NCBI GenBank assembly: GCA_963969345.1
Contig: OZ017768.1
Location: forward strand, 186,001 to 250,000
Direction: 5' to 3'
DNA: 64,000 nt
From: Turbatrix aceti
Taxonomy: Eukaryota; Nematoda; Chromadorea; Rhabditida; Panagrolaimidae
In this document: positions 22,537-35,000 of the stretch, in pieces
Position numbering within the stretch: position 1 is the first letter of the stretch
Layout: each line of letters opens with the position of its first letter
Made by a program: the position numbers and the translations under genes
Notes under the pieces: generated by a model
What the model was told of the DNA's origin: nothing
What the model saw: the letters and a program-made list of their open reading frames with translations, nothing else
Databases searched by the model: none

Positions 22537-24516
22537 GAGGGACTCTGCGAGCCGATTTTGGAATAAGGTGAAGGCCGCGACCCAGCTAATTTACAACTTC
22601 AAATGTTTTGTGCCCAAGTTGTAGGGGGGCCTATGGGAGACTCCAAATTGGCCATAATAGATTTTTCAGATGCCGGATTCTGGAGCTAGGGCTTCTCGAA
22701 TGTTTTGACGTCAAAATTTCAAACTGCTTCTAAAAATCTGATTTTTGGCATACAGGGGTATCTTGGCACGAGAAATCGACTGGTGTATTCCGATTTTTCA
22801 AAAAACATCTGACTTTTTTGAAAAAATTGATTTTCTTCGATTTACCTGTTTTTACCGTCAAAAATTGGCTGTGGCGTCCGAGAGAGGATCCTCCAGCGGG
22901 TTTTGACACCGGAATCTGAAAGCCCGTCTTTTTTGACGTCGATTGAGGTATTACACAAAAAAAATTATGTCCCTTTATTTGACCAACACTAGGCTTGTAT
23001 GGCGCGCACTTGGTAAAAAAACACCTTTGTCGAGTTTCCGAAATGAATATTTTTATAGTTGGAAAAATCTAATTTGTGGTTTCCGGGGGTATTTTGGCAC
23101 GAGAAATCGACTGGTGTATTCAGATTTCTCAAAAAACATCTGATTTTTATGAAAAACTTGATGGTTGATGTTTTACCGTTATTTACCGTCACAAAAATGG
23201 CTGCAGCGCCCAAGGGAGAATCTTCCAGGCAGTTTTGATGCCAGAATCGGTTTCCCCATCTTTTTCGACGTCGATTGATGTATAACACAGAAAAATTGAG
23301 GTGCCTTTCTTTGACCATAGCCAGGTTTTTATCGCGCGCACTTGGTGCAAACACCTTTTTTTGCGTCATTGACCGAAAAAGACGTGGGCGCGCGTAACAG
23401 GAGTCATGTTCAAAAAAAAGCCCTGAAGCCAATTTTTGTTTTATGTGCTCACGGTCACCTGGGTGTGTTCAGGCATGTCCTAAATATTGTTTTTAGCGAC
23501 TTGCGCTGATCATCCGATTATTTTGTGTATTGTCACTGGCATTAAAAAAACATGAAACTGAAATATCGTAATTTACCGCTTCAATTATCTGATAAGGAGC
23601 GCAAGTCGCTAAAAACAATTTTTGGGACCTGTCTAAACATACCCAGGTGACCGTAAGCACATAAAACAAAAGCGCCCACGTCTTTTTCGGTCAATTACGG
23701 AAAAAAAGGGTGTTTGTACCTAGTGCGCGCGATAAAAACCTGGCTATGGTCAAAGAAAGGCACCTCAATTTTTCTGTGTTATACATCAATCGACGTCGAA
23801 AAAGATGGGGAAACCGATTCTGGCATCAAACCTGCCTGGAAGACCTGCCCTTGGGCGCTGCAGCCATTTTTGTGACGGTAAATAACGGTAAAACATCAAC
23901 CATCAAGTTTTTCATAAAAATCAGATGTTTTTTGAGAAATCTGAATACACCAGTCGATTTCTCGTGCCAAAATACCCCCGGAAACCACAAATTAGATTTT
24001 TCCAACTATAAAAATATTCATTTCGGAAACTCGACAAAGGTGTTTTTTTACCAAGTGCGCGCCATACAAGCCTAGTGTTGGTCAAATAAAGGGACATAAT
24101 TTTTTTTGTGTAATACCTCAATCGACGTCAAAAAAGACGGGCTTTCAGATTCCGGTGTCAAAACCCGCTGGAGGATCCTCTCTCGGACGCCACAGCCAAT
24201 TTTTGACGGTAAAAACAGGTAAATCGAAGAAAATCAATTTTTTCAAAAAAGTCAGATGTTTTTTGAAAAATCGGAATACACCAGTCGATTTCTCGTGCCA
24301 AGATACCCCTGTATGCCAAAAATCAGATTTTTAGAAGCAGTTTGAAATTTTGACGTCAAAACATTCGAGAAGCCCTAGCTCCAGAATCCGGCATCTGAAA
24401 AATCTATTATGGCCCATTTGGAGTCTCCCATAGGCCCCCCTACAACTTGGGCACAAAACATTTGAAGTTGTAAATTAGCTGGGTCGCCGACCTCAAATCG
24501 GCTCGCAGAGTCCCTT
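22537..24516. mobile_element. 1980-bp palindromic element, TTAA-flanked, copy 1
   Basis: TTAA at 22533-22536 and 24517-24520. Inner ends GAGGGACTCTGCGAGCCGAT and ATCGGCTCGCAGAGTCCCTT are inverted repeats. The two halves are reverse complements over most of about 950 bp each, with a small asymmetric indel near the centre (about 23390-23450). Reading frames such as those at 22989-23432 and 23710-24075 appear in both arms and are palindrome artefacts. A TTAA target is the piggyBac signature; no transposase is encoded. Confidence 0.88.
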
Positions 24517-25008
24517 TTAAAAGCTTGAACATGCTAACTATAAGTTTGTTGGGAAAAAAGTGTTTTATGTTAATGAAATTCGTGTATCGCATTTTACAAT
24601 TTTTGTAATTACTATCCCGCCGTATGTTTTTTATGTTCACGAATCTTCAATTGAAAACCAGAAATTGCTTCCGCGGGATACAATAACGCATACAATAAAA
24701 AAGTGAAAAGCGGCATTGGACTTCCCACTCATTTCTCTAATCAACGCCTCAAGCTTTCCGCCCAACAACAAAAACAACAACGCAGTTTCAAATTTCGTTA
24801 AACAGAAAAAAATCATCATTAGCAAGATGAAACCAGACGCAGGAGAGGCAAAATGTGAGTAATGACTCTGATGGAAGTCAGATGAATAGAAAATAGGAAA
24901 CTGATGCATCTTGATTAATTCAAAGTTTAAAAAACAGAAAAAAAGAAAAATTAAACGAAAAAAAAGACAAACTTGTCATCTTACATACAAATGCGCAAAA
25001 CTTTGTAA

Positions 25009-26720
25009 GAGGGAGTCTGCGAGCCGATTTTGGAATAAGGTGAAAGCGACGGAACAGCGATTTTACACATGCGAGATATTCAATTTAGCATATGCCTAAG
25101 TAGTAGAGTACCCTTAGGGGAAATTTTTTTTACCGTATCATATTTTTCAAATGCCGGATTCAGGAGCTGCGGCTTCTGGAAGTTTTTGACGTCAAATTTT
25201 CAAATGACTTCAAAAAATCTGATTTTTGGTATACTGGGGTTTCTTGACACGATAAGTCGATTAGCGTACTCAGATTTCTAAACAAACGTCTGCATTTTTT
25301 TGGAATTATCGATTTTCCGGTTTTTTGGCGACTTTCTCGTCATTTTTGGGATATAGCATCTGTATTTTTTTCGGGAATCGGCTACGGATGGCATCATATT
25401 AAAGCTTACTCTTTTGCGTATCCAGGGATACCAAACACAAAAAATTAGGAGGTAGACCAGACAGCGATATCAGGGATGTGCCGCTGCGCACTTTGCAAAA
25501 AACAGTGCAAACAACCTCTTTTTCGCGTCAACGGACAAAAAAGAAGCGCGCGCGCGCTTGCAAGGAGTCATTTCATTTTTTCATTCATTCATTTATTCTC
25601 TAACTCGTACGCACCATATCATACATACAACACTACAATGAACAGTCAGAAGGTGATGAAGATGATGATGGCGTCTCGTACGTAGAGGGGCCCATCCGGA
25701 ACGGATGTCTTTGCGATACGTGCACCCTGAGTTCGCAGCTCTTACAGGGGACGGGACGTGTTTTTGGTGTGGTGTGTTTTTCGATTGGATGATGACGAAT
25801 GAGAATGAGTTGTAGATCAAGGTCGAGGTTCGATCCCGCTTGGGCGCAGCGGTCTTCTACAACTCTTGCAAGGAGTCATGTTCAAAAAAATACCCTGAAG
25901 CCAATTTTTGTTTTTTATACTTACGGTCACCTGGGGCGGTTTAGGCATCCCCCAAACAATGTTTTAAGCTAGTCGCGTGTTTCATCCGACAATTTTGCGC
26001 ATTGCTACAGGCGATAAAAATTATGAAACTTTGAAATGCCGTAACTTACCGCACGATTATGCAATAAAAGGCGCAGCTAGCTTAAAACATTGTTTGGGAC
26101 ATGCCTAAACCTACCCAGGTGACCGTAAGCATAAAAAACAAAAATTGGCTTCAGGGTATTTTTTTGAACATGACTTCTTGCAAGCGCGCGCGCGCTTCTT
26201 TTTTGTCCGTTGACGCGAAAAAGAGGTTGTTTGCACAGTTTTTTGCAAAGTGCGCAGCGGCACATCCCTGATATCGCGGTCTGGTCTACCACCTAATTTT
26301 TTGTGTTTGGTATCTCTGGATACGCAAAAGAGTAAGCTTTTATATGATGCCATCCGTAGCCGATTCCCGATAAAAATACAGATGCTATATCCCAAAAATG
26401 ACGAGAAAGTCGCCAAAAAACCGGTAAATCGATAATTCCAAAAAATGCAGACGTTTTTTGAGAAATCTGAGTACGCTAATCGATTTCTCGTGTCAAGAAA
26501 CCCCAGTATACCTGAAATCAGATTTTTTGAAGTCATTTGAAAATTTGACGTCAAAAACTTCCAGAAGCCGCAGCTCCTGAATCCGGTATTTGAAAAATAT
26601 GATAGGGTAAAAAAAATTTCCCCTAAGGGTACTCTACTACTTAGGCATATGCTAAATTGAATATCTCGCATGTGTAAAATCGCTGTTCCGTCAGAACTAA
26701 ATCGGCTCGCAGACTGCCTT
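25009..26720. mobile_element. Related palindromic element, copy 3 (diverged, SINE inside)
   Basis: Ends GAGGGAGTCTGCGAGCCGAT and ATCGGCTCGCAGACTGCCTT belong to the same terminal family as 22537-24516, but most of the interior differs. Flanks are GTAA at 25005-25008 and 26721-26724. The arms pair across most of the element. A SINE-like insertion lies in the left arm. Confidence 0.8.
25572..25864 (-). mobile_element. SINE-like retroposon with 15-bp target duplication
   Basis: Flanked by CTTGCAAGGAGTCAT at 25557-25571 and 25865-25879. On the - strand it starts near a B-box-like GGATCGAACC (about 25838) and ends in an AATGAATGAATG-rich tail, the expected order for a tRNA-derived SINE. The A box and cloverleaf were not recognised. 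Related fragments lie at 13906-14010 and 27150-27262. Confidence 0.65.
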
Positions 26721-26724
26721 GTAA

Positions 26725-27145
26725 ATGTTTTGTGCAACGCGCCGGCACCGCAGAGACCAGGTTCCCAGCAATAAGGTTCGGAGCGACTTCGGCAAGTGTG
26801 AATGACGCTCGGAAGGGCACTTGAATTTTGTACCAAAACAAATTACTAAGAACCATCAACATTTATGAATAACAACTGTCAAAAAAATCACAAATTTATA
26901 AATAACAACTGACATCCCGCATAATTTTTAAACGTGGAATTATTTTTTCAAACAGGTTCAAGTGCAATTTTCAACTTTTTTTTATTTTAACGATTATTTC
27001 AATTGATTTCATTTTTTAAAACGTGATCGCTGATTTAATGTTTGTGTTGTGTGTAACAAGATAAATAGATTGAAACCAAAACGTTTCTCCGAGTTTGGGT
27101 TTTATCGGCTTACTCAGAAAATCAGAGTAGCTTTAGTCCTAAAGC
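26725..27145. other. Intergenic DNA
   Basis: No supportable gene seen. Confidence 0.45.
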
Positions 27146-27149
27146 ATTT

Positions 27150-27262
27150 TTATTTCATTTATTACTCTATCTCGTACATATACCATATAATGCAACATTA
27201 CAATAGTCAGATAATGATAGGCGATATCCGTAGTAACGGATGCCTGTTCGCCAGATTAGCAG
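27150..27262 (-). mobile_element. SINE-like fragment
   Basis: Shares the body of 25572-25864: TTTATTACTCTATCTCGTAC, ACCATATAATGCAACATTAC, AGTCAGATAATGATAGGCG. The right part is lost. Confidence 0.5.
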
Positions 27263-27264
27263 GT

Positions 27265-28610
27265 GCACATGTTAATTAATTAAGACTTCAAAAAAACCAA
27301 ACTAAACTGCAGATCTGACGTCGACAGCAGAAAATTAAAAAAATGGAAAATTTTGAAGTGCGTTGTTAAAGCTGTCGGATAAAGAACAGAAGTGATGCAT
27401 AAATTTAATTTCCAAAAATATGATGGACTATTTAGAAGAACACATCCAAAAGAATGCAATGAAAATTCTGACATGATTGCTGTACTAAGAAGGAATTTAA
27501 AATGAAATAAATAAAAATTATTATAAAAATTGACACCCTAATTTGAAAACAAATGTGTGCGAGTGGACTGTAGAATAAAAAAAATTTTGCCTAAACATAA
27601 TGCTGACAAAAAAAATGCTGCCAAAAAGGATTCGTGGTTTTACAAACGTTTTTTACGAAATTGCGAATTCGTCAAATAAATACTGTTTGAACATTATACA
27701 TATAACGTTCTCCCCCCTTCAAAGATATTTGCATTTTTGTACTTCATTAGAAAAAATAGAAAACAAAACTAATGTCAAAAAGAAATAAAAATTCTGAAAA
27801 ACATATTTTATAAGACGACTTGGTTAAAAAAAATAATGGATACTGCTATTTTTATTTTGCTTCTACAAAAAACAAATTAAAATAGTATGCACAGTAGCAA
27901 TAAAAAATACAATATTTTTATGATACGTATTTATTTATTTATTTACTGTTCTTCTCAATGGTATTTTCTCTCCATCTAGCTACCCCATTTACCCCAACAA
28001 ACCTCGTTCAAAGTACTAAATGAATAACATCCAAGTTCAACTGCATTTTGTATATCAGATGGATTTTGATGCATGTTGGCAAGCAACTGCTCGATGGCGC
28101 TTTTCCTTCTTTCAAAAAAGTGCACATTAAAGTTGTATACGCAATAAACAGAAGGGTTGATTCAGTTGACGTTAACGCTAGTGCTAGATATTTTATTTAT
28201 CGTGTGACCCTTCGACCACGTCGACCAAGTTGGCGTGGACGTCGCGGACGCCACGATACACTCTTAACAAAAAAGCGTAATGGGTAATGAGGGATATCTA
28301 TTTAATTTATCTGACAACCAGCCATTTGCACCATCCTTTGACAGTCTAGTATGCTTTCAAGAAAACATCATCCTATCTATGGCATCAGGGGAGTAAGGAG
28401 GATGCTGGCAGGTTCACTAAAGTGCATAAAAAACAAGCGGCTTGAAAAAATGGCGAATTAAATTCAAAATGTCGTCAAAATTTCAATTTTTTTCTTAATA
28501 ATTATTCAGAAAAAAATTGGAATTATAAAAATTGTTTAGGTTAAAATAATGGTAACTGAAACACATATAACGACAACTAGAACGCCGCTGTCTGAGCATA
28601 CGACTCAGCG
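27265..28610. other. Intergenic DNA with a small retrotransposon tail
   Basis: No gene supported. At about 27930-27975, TTTATTTATTTACTGTTCTTCTCAATGG repeats the start of the - strand retrotransposon tail at 9596, but only about 45 bp remain. Confidence 0.45.
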
Positions 28611-28614
28611 ACAA

Positions 28615-31496
28615 GATATAAGACGATGACAACAAAAATTTTTTTTAACAGCCTGTTTTTTTAACGTTTTTCGAAAACTCAAAGTAGACATCACAGTAGC
28701 TCATTTTTTACGTTTTTACAACAAAAAGCATCCGGAGTTAGGCCCAGAAGCCAAAACTTGCTATTACTGCTTTTTCTGAAAACACCACAGGAAAATTCTG
28801 CAATGACTCTTTTAGTGTATTTTTCGTTCAAACTGCGATCAGCGTTTATAAATATAGTGATCAGGCGCAATATTTTTGATTTATAATAATTTTGTCAATT
28901 CATTGTACTGTGAAACTATTTTTACAATTTTTTTGCACATTGCGCCAGCCCGACGCAGTAGCAAAGTTTGGCCATTGCGTCAAAGAAGAAAGGGAAGCAC
29001 AAGACGCAAAAGCACAGGCCCGCCGCAATAACGTAACTTGGCTATTGCGTCGAGATGGGGGTTGAAAAAATTTACACGACGAATACAATTACAAAAAGTG
29101 ATACTGTATCCGTTGAAGAGCATTATCCAAGAAAAATGATGAAAAATATCCAGAAACAAATCAAAAAAGGATGAGATTAGAGAAACAATTACGACGACGA
29201 TGTTAGCTATTCTGGAGACGCTTTTGATTAACTTGGGTCGATTTCCACGAGCAGCGAAGAAGGTAGCCATCCGAGTAAGCCGAATCCTGAAAAATAACAC
29301 GAAATAAACGCCATAAGAAGAAAACAGACAAAAAAACTCAAAAAACGATCAGAAAAAACTCATGTAATCAAGAAAGTCAGAACAGTTATCTTTGATTGCC
29401 CTGCCACGAAAAGTCGGACAAACAATCCACACTACAACGTTGTTCGTTTGTCCAATTTTTCGTAGAGTTACATGAGTTTTTTCTGATCGGTTTTTTTGTC
29501 TGTTTTCTTCTTATGGCGTTTATTTCGTGTTATCTTTCAGGATTCGGCTTACTCGGATGGCTACCTTCTTCGCTGCTCGTGGAAATCGACCCAAGTTAAT
29601 CAAAAGCGTCTCCAGAATAGCTAACATCGTCGTCGTAATTGTTTCTCTAATCTCATCCTTTTTTGATTTGTTTCTGGATATTTTTCATCATTTTTCTTGG
29701 ATAATGCTCTTCAACGGATACAGTATCACTTTTTGTAATTGTATTCGTCGTGTAAATTTTTTCAACCCCCATCTCGACGCAATAGCCAAGTTACGTTATT
29801 GCGGCGGGCCCACGGAGAAGTCGAAACCAAGCTTGCGTCCCGTTAAAGTTAAGTTTGCGCCGGCCATTTGTAAACTTGCCATAAAAAGGACGCAAGCTTA
29901 ACTCTGACTCGACGCAAGCTTAACGCATAGGCGTAAAATTTGCATATTAGGTAGCGTTCGTGCCCGGTTGTTATTTTGTGTTTTCCATCCCTATTGTGTC
30001 CCCTTGTGTCCACGTTTTCTCATTGCATCATTTTATATGCTCAAATTAACAAAACAATCACCAAGTTAACAAAAAAAGACAAGAATAACGCCGGATCAAC
30101 GGCTAACCATGGGTGCTGTTGTCGTCGATGTGCGGGTATGATCACCGGTGCCAGTTCCGTCGCGGACGCGTTCGTCGTCAAGCATTTTTGATTCAGCGGT
30201 ATTTTCGTAATGATGATTCAGGGGCGCTTTTCATGATTCTGATTCCTGAAAAAATATATAATCTTTTTGTTAAATGTACATAAAAACTTACAAACAATCC
30301 TCGAAGTTGTTTCGAATCATAAAAAGTAGTTGTTGGTAAAGAAGTGCTTCTCTCGGCAATCATCACTCCGCGCAACGTCGAAACTGATATCTAAAACGAA
30401 AAAAAACAACAGATAAAAAGCAAAAGCTCGACACAAACGGACAAATGCGAATACTGACTGAAAACAAGAAAGAATTGAAACATGAATCGAATGCAAAATT
30501 TTTATCGAAAGATCGCGAAGTCAATTTCGCTTTGAGATTCGATAACTTTTCATCAAAAAAAACAAAAAAAGTAAAATTTGAATTGAACAACTTCAGGCAA
30601 ATTGCCAAATTAAGGGGCAGAAGTCTGACTTTGCTGCACCGCAAGCTTGATACGACCAATTTTTGACAAAATGTTAAGTTTGTGCCATGTAAATGTCAGA
30701 TTGCAGTCCTACGAACAGCGAAAAACGTTCATTTTTTTATTTTTTCATTTTTTTCAAACTTGTTGCAAGTTTGTCGCAAGTCTGACATCGCTTAAGTCGA
30801 CCGTAATCTGACTTAACATGCCGTAAGTCTGACTCTGCGTCGACGCAAGCTTGATTTCGACTTCTCCGTGCCTGTGCTTTTGCGTCTTGTGCTTCCCTTT
30901 CTTCTTTGACGCAATGGCCAAACTTTGCTACTGCGTCGGGCTGGCGCAATGGCCAAACTTTGCTACTGCGTCGGGGTGGCGCAGTAGCCAAGTTTTGTTA
31001 CTGCGTCAGGGTGATCCCCCTATTCCTCTACCGTCTTTTTTTCGTTACTTTGTTGTTGTTTTTGTTATTGTTTTTATGTTGATTGAGAATAAAAAGCGTT
31101 TTCACGAAAAAAGTAATAAAAAAAGTAATAATGCGAAAAAACCGTTTATTTAAGTCAAACTGCCACCGTGTACCAGATTGAATAAAAACGCAACATTTAC
31201 GTTCATGTTTGGACTAGATGTTCAAAATTATCGAATAAAAAGAGAAGAAGCGTCGACAGGTCGTTCGCGACTCAGGTTATCAGAAAAAAAGAGATTTTAG
31301 GCAATTAAGCGTCTCGAACATGTCTGAAAAGTAAATTTGCCAGAATTACGCATCATGGAAAATGTATCCGAGTTTCGGGGCAACTTCGATGGAATATGCT
31401 TTTTTGAGGTATTTTACGGTGTAATAACGTAAACGCTGAAAATAAGCGCAAAAAAAAGGCTCATAAAAAAAATTTTTGTTGTCATCGTCTTATATC
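28615..31496. repeat. Composite nested inverted-repeat block
   Basis: Outer inverted repeats of about 32 bp (28615-28646 with 31465-31496). Inside, a 77-bp inverted pair 28942-29018 with 30871-30948 begins TGCGCCAGCCCGACGCAGTA. Directly inside its left arm is a palindrome, 29019 to about 29380 with about 29430 to 29811. Another inverted pair, 29812-29845 with 30838-30870 (CACGGAGAAGTCGAAA), bounds a segment with repeated GACGCAAGCTTAAC words. The right end continues as tandem GCAATGGCCAAACTTTGCTA units to about 31015. No transposase was seen. It appears to be several foldback elements inserted into or beside one another. Confidence 0.75.
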
Positions 31497-31810
31497 ATCC
31501 GATGCCATTCGAAAGCGAACCAAACTGAAAGATTGGTATAGCGACGCGCTACTACGAAAACTGAGATTTGCGCAAAAGCTAAAAATATCAGAGCAAGACA
31601 GTTGGGCATGCCGATTATCCATCTGGACTCCTGGCGGCTCGCGACCAATGGGCCGGCCTCGTACAAGGTGGACAGACGACTTTGCCACATACCTTCAGCC
31701 CCGTGACAAAAGGAATTTCAAGCTACACCAGGTTATGGGCGTGAACGGGCCCCTCTTCGTGCAATATCTACATTCCTAAGTTTTTTTTGTGAATTGGCTG
31801 TGCACGAGAA
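31496..31810 (+). mobile_element. Non-LTR retrotransposon 3' end with intact C-terminal frame
   Basis: One open frame reads DAIRKRTKLKDWYSDALLRK, then DSWACRLSIWTP, GRPRTRWTDDF and GPLFVQYLHS to a stop near 31777. This is the C-terminal end of a reverse-transcriptase ORF. It is better preserved here than at 17500 or 21568 but has no catalytic domain. An A-rich AGAAATAAATTG tail follows. Confidence 0.75.
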
Positions 31811-31916
31811 AGAGAAATAAATTGTAAAAAAAATGAAACACATATGGCAAATACCATCAGATTAAATTTAATGTCATCCCCGTAGTTTCCCTTCAGAATC
31901 TTCATTTTTACAACAA

Positions 31917-31922
31917 TTTATT
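31917..31922 (-). promoter_or_regulatory. Candidate poly(A) signal of the Notch gene
   Basis: TTTATT on the + strand reads AATAAA on the - strand, about 140 nt beyond the Notch stop codon. Confidence 0.45.
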
Positions 31923-32062
31923 TTTTGTACCCAATAAATACATTACACAGGTAATTGTCATATAGATAAAGACAAAAAAAGCAAAAATCTAATCAACCGC
32001 AGCGATATTGTACAGCTCCATGCGTCAACCGTATCACTGCCATCTTCAAATATTCAAAAAAT

Positions 32063-35000
32063 TCAGTAAAATTGGCCACCCCGTTGACCATCGTAAGCCT
32101 GTGCCATCGGAGGCGGCATGCAATCGTAGGGATGAGCCATGACGGCACCAAAGTGATGCGCGTACTGGTTGGTGTCCATGAAGTGCTCCGGTCGCGGGTA
32201 GTATGGCCACTCTGCAGGGATCGGGATTTCGCCCATTATTGGCATCTGCATAGGCATGTACGAATACTGCTGGGCTTCGCTGGGTGGAGCAACGAGAGTG
32301 GTCGTGCTGCCGGCAATAAGGGTCGTTGCAATTGATGCGACGTCGGGAGAGGTCCTAGCGTTATTGGGATAGTAGCAAGTGGCTTGCTGGTGGTGGTGCT
32401 GGCTGTCATGGCTGCCAGGGGCCGAGCTGAACCCCGACGTGTCAGAATGAAGTGAGGTATTGTTGGTCGAGGTCGTGGATGTCGTAGAAGTTTCATTGGG
32501 TGAAGGAGTGCAAAGAGAACTGTCAGGGTGTGGGGGTGAGCGCCCGGGGCCGGAGCCGACGGTAGGACAGTAGATGCCCGAAGGACTCGGATTGTAGCTT
32601 GCATGGGTCGACGCCGGCATTGCGGGAGGCTGGGCTGCAGTTAGGGGACTGGGTTGCTGATACTGCATCTGCAGTTGTTGATGTTGCTGCTGCTGGGCAA
32701 ACTGGTAATACATCGCCTGATCAAACTGATGTGCATACTCGTTTGGATTCATCCTCTTGAGCGCAATGTCGTTGTTCTCCATCTTCATGGTGTTGCCGGC
32801 AGACCTCTTCCTGGGCCTCATGCCTTTTCCTGGTGATGGCATGGATCCGTCAATCTTCACAGCGGCAGCCACGTGTTCAGGGAATCCCATCATGGGCATG
32901 CCAGGCATGGGACCCATCCTGTATGGCGGCATGAACCCAGGAGGTCCGTGCATGAACTGCGGCATCGACATCGCCATCGGCATTGACATGGGCGGCATCT
33001 GCATTGGCATCGACATCGGCACCTGTCCGTGATGCAGGGCAGGCTGGCGCAGGAACTGTACAATGTCCATGAAGCCCCGAGCTTGGGCTTCCTGCAGAGG
33101 GGTAACGTCAGAGTCATTCGGAGTATTCGGATCGGACATGTGCTGGGCGAGAAGTTTTACAGCATCCAGTCTACCAGATTCAACCGCCACAAACAATGCA
33201 GTCCTCTGATTGTTGTCCTGGGCTCCGGTATTGGCCTTTTTCTTGATGATCAGCTTCATAATCTCCAGACTGTTACAGCCAGCTGCCTCGTGGAGCGCTG
33301 TCTTGCCGGTATAGTTCTGGCTTTGCTTGTCGCCCGTTTTGTTGACGTCAATTCCAGGGTAGTTCAGGAGCAGTTCTACAACAGGTAGCATCTCATCGCC
33401 GAATCTAGCGCACTTGATCAGCGCCGTGTCATTGTGATCAGCAACCGCGTTTACATCGACGCCTTCAGTCGCGAGAATTCTCCGAACCACGTCAAAGTTT
33501 CGCGTCGAGACAGCCTCATGAAGGGCAGTCCGGCCAAGAGCATCAGGTTCGTTGACGTTGATCTTGTCCATGAGGTAGAGAGCAACTTGAGTGCGGCCCT
33601 TCTTGATCGCGAGATGAAGTGGGTTGACCATGTCGTCGTTCGGAATGTCAATTTCCGCGCCCCAAGCAACCAGCGTCTCAATATCGGCAATGACGTCCTC
33701 GTCTGGCTTGTCGGATACGCTGTCGACAGCCCAATGGATGCAGGTGCAGCCATTTTCGTCTTGAACATTGACGCAGCCAAAGAGCTGTTCTTGCTCAACT
33801 TTCTTTACCGGAATTTTCTCAGCCATAGATGCGAATTCGTGAAGACGGGTAAAAACTCGTGGTTTCTGGGTAGGAGTCAATTCGCCACCGTCACAGGAAT
33901 TCCTGTTAGATGAGGCTAAAGAAGTGCATCCACTGGCACCCAGATCGATAAGCGGCTGGTTCTGGCTCTGCGGAAAGTATCCATTGACGTTCGCAACTGC
34001 ATATCCGCCGCCGGACATAGCAAAATGATGGCCCTGAGGGTGATGGCCAGGGTGATTGTTCCTCGCAGCCTTGAGATCGCTTTCACGTGGAGGGATGTAC
34101 AAGCCAAGAGTTTGGATGACCTTCTTCTTCGTTTGACGGCCCATTGCTGGTCGCGCGACTACGAATACCACGACGAATGTCATTCCGAGGCCACCAACAA
34201 CCAGAGCGATGATTCCGGCATTTTCTGAGTTCTTAGAACCTGTGGGAGTTGGCTCCATGACCCGAGCAGAGTAAACAGACATCCCAAGATCGGAAAAGGC
34301 GTTCCGACTGGCTTCTACGGCTAGCATGTTAGCAATGCTCCTGGCATTTGAGAAGCAGTGCTTGCCACCATCAAAGTTGATCGTTTCGATGTGATAGGTC
34401 TCGGCAAGATCGGGCAGGAACTGACAGACGTTTCCATCGACGAGCAGGTACACCATGACGCCGGAAACCTCTTCTTGCATTTGATCAATGGATCTCTTGC
34501 TTTTCAGCACCCCGTCAACAGCAAGTCGACTTCCCTGACCGGTTGTCGATTTCCAGTGATAGATCATGGGTTCATCGTTTCCATCGAGCTTGTAGTGGAC
34601 CGTAACGTGGAGAATCTGACTTAGTCTTACCAGCAAACTCGGTGCAACTTGAGTCGCAAAGTGTATAGGATCGACAACAAATGCCAGCAACAAGTCCTGT
34701 CCGATGACAGCTTCAGTCGTTTTTTGCGGCACACAATCGCCGCCATCGAAGCCGCATGCAAAGTTGTTGCATTCCGGGTTGCAGACGCCGTTGCCGTAGA
34801 ACGATCGGCAGATATCCAAGTCGGGGCACTGACGAACTGCTTTTTCTTCGCAGTCAAAGCCGTCGAAAAGACAAGCCTCGACGTTGCAGATAGAATCGCA
34901 CCTGTTGTCGCCGAAGACGCGGCTACAGTAGGACGGATATGGGCAGGCAGCAAAAGGCTTGAGAATCGCCGCTGAACAGTCACCGCCGTCGAAGTCGCAT

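Noticed and set aside
22989..24121. Repeated 66, 121 and 147 aa reading frames, also at 54627-55805
   Set aside because: They occur in both arms of the palindromes on opposite strands, have no domain and no splice context, and are explained by the inverted repeats.
25830..25860. tRNA-like B box
   Set aside because: No cloverleaf can be folded around it and it lies in a retroposon, so it is not called as a tRNA gene.
26111..26836. 241-aa reading frame on the - strand
   Set aside because: It lies entirely in the right arm of the palindrome 25009-26720, and part of it is mirrored in the left arm.
29527..29901. 124-aa hydrophobic reading frame with an inverted partner at 28980-29300
   Set aside because: Produced by the palindrome 29019-29811; no independent evidence for a membrane protein.
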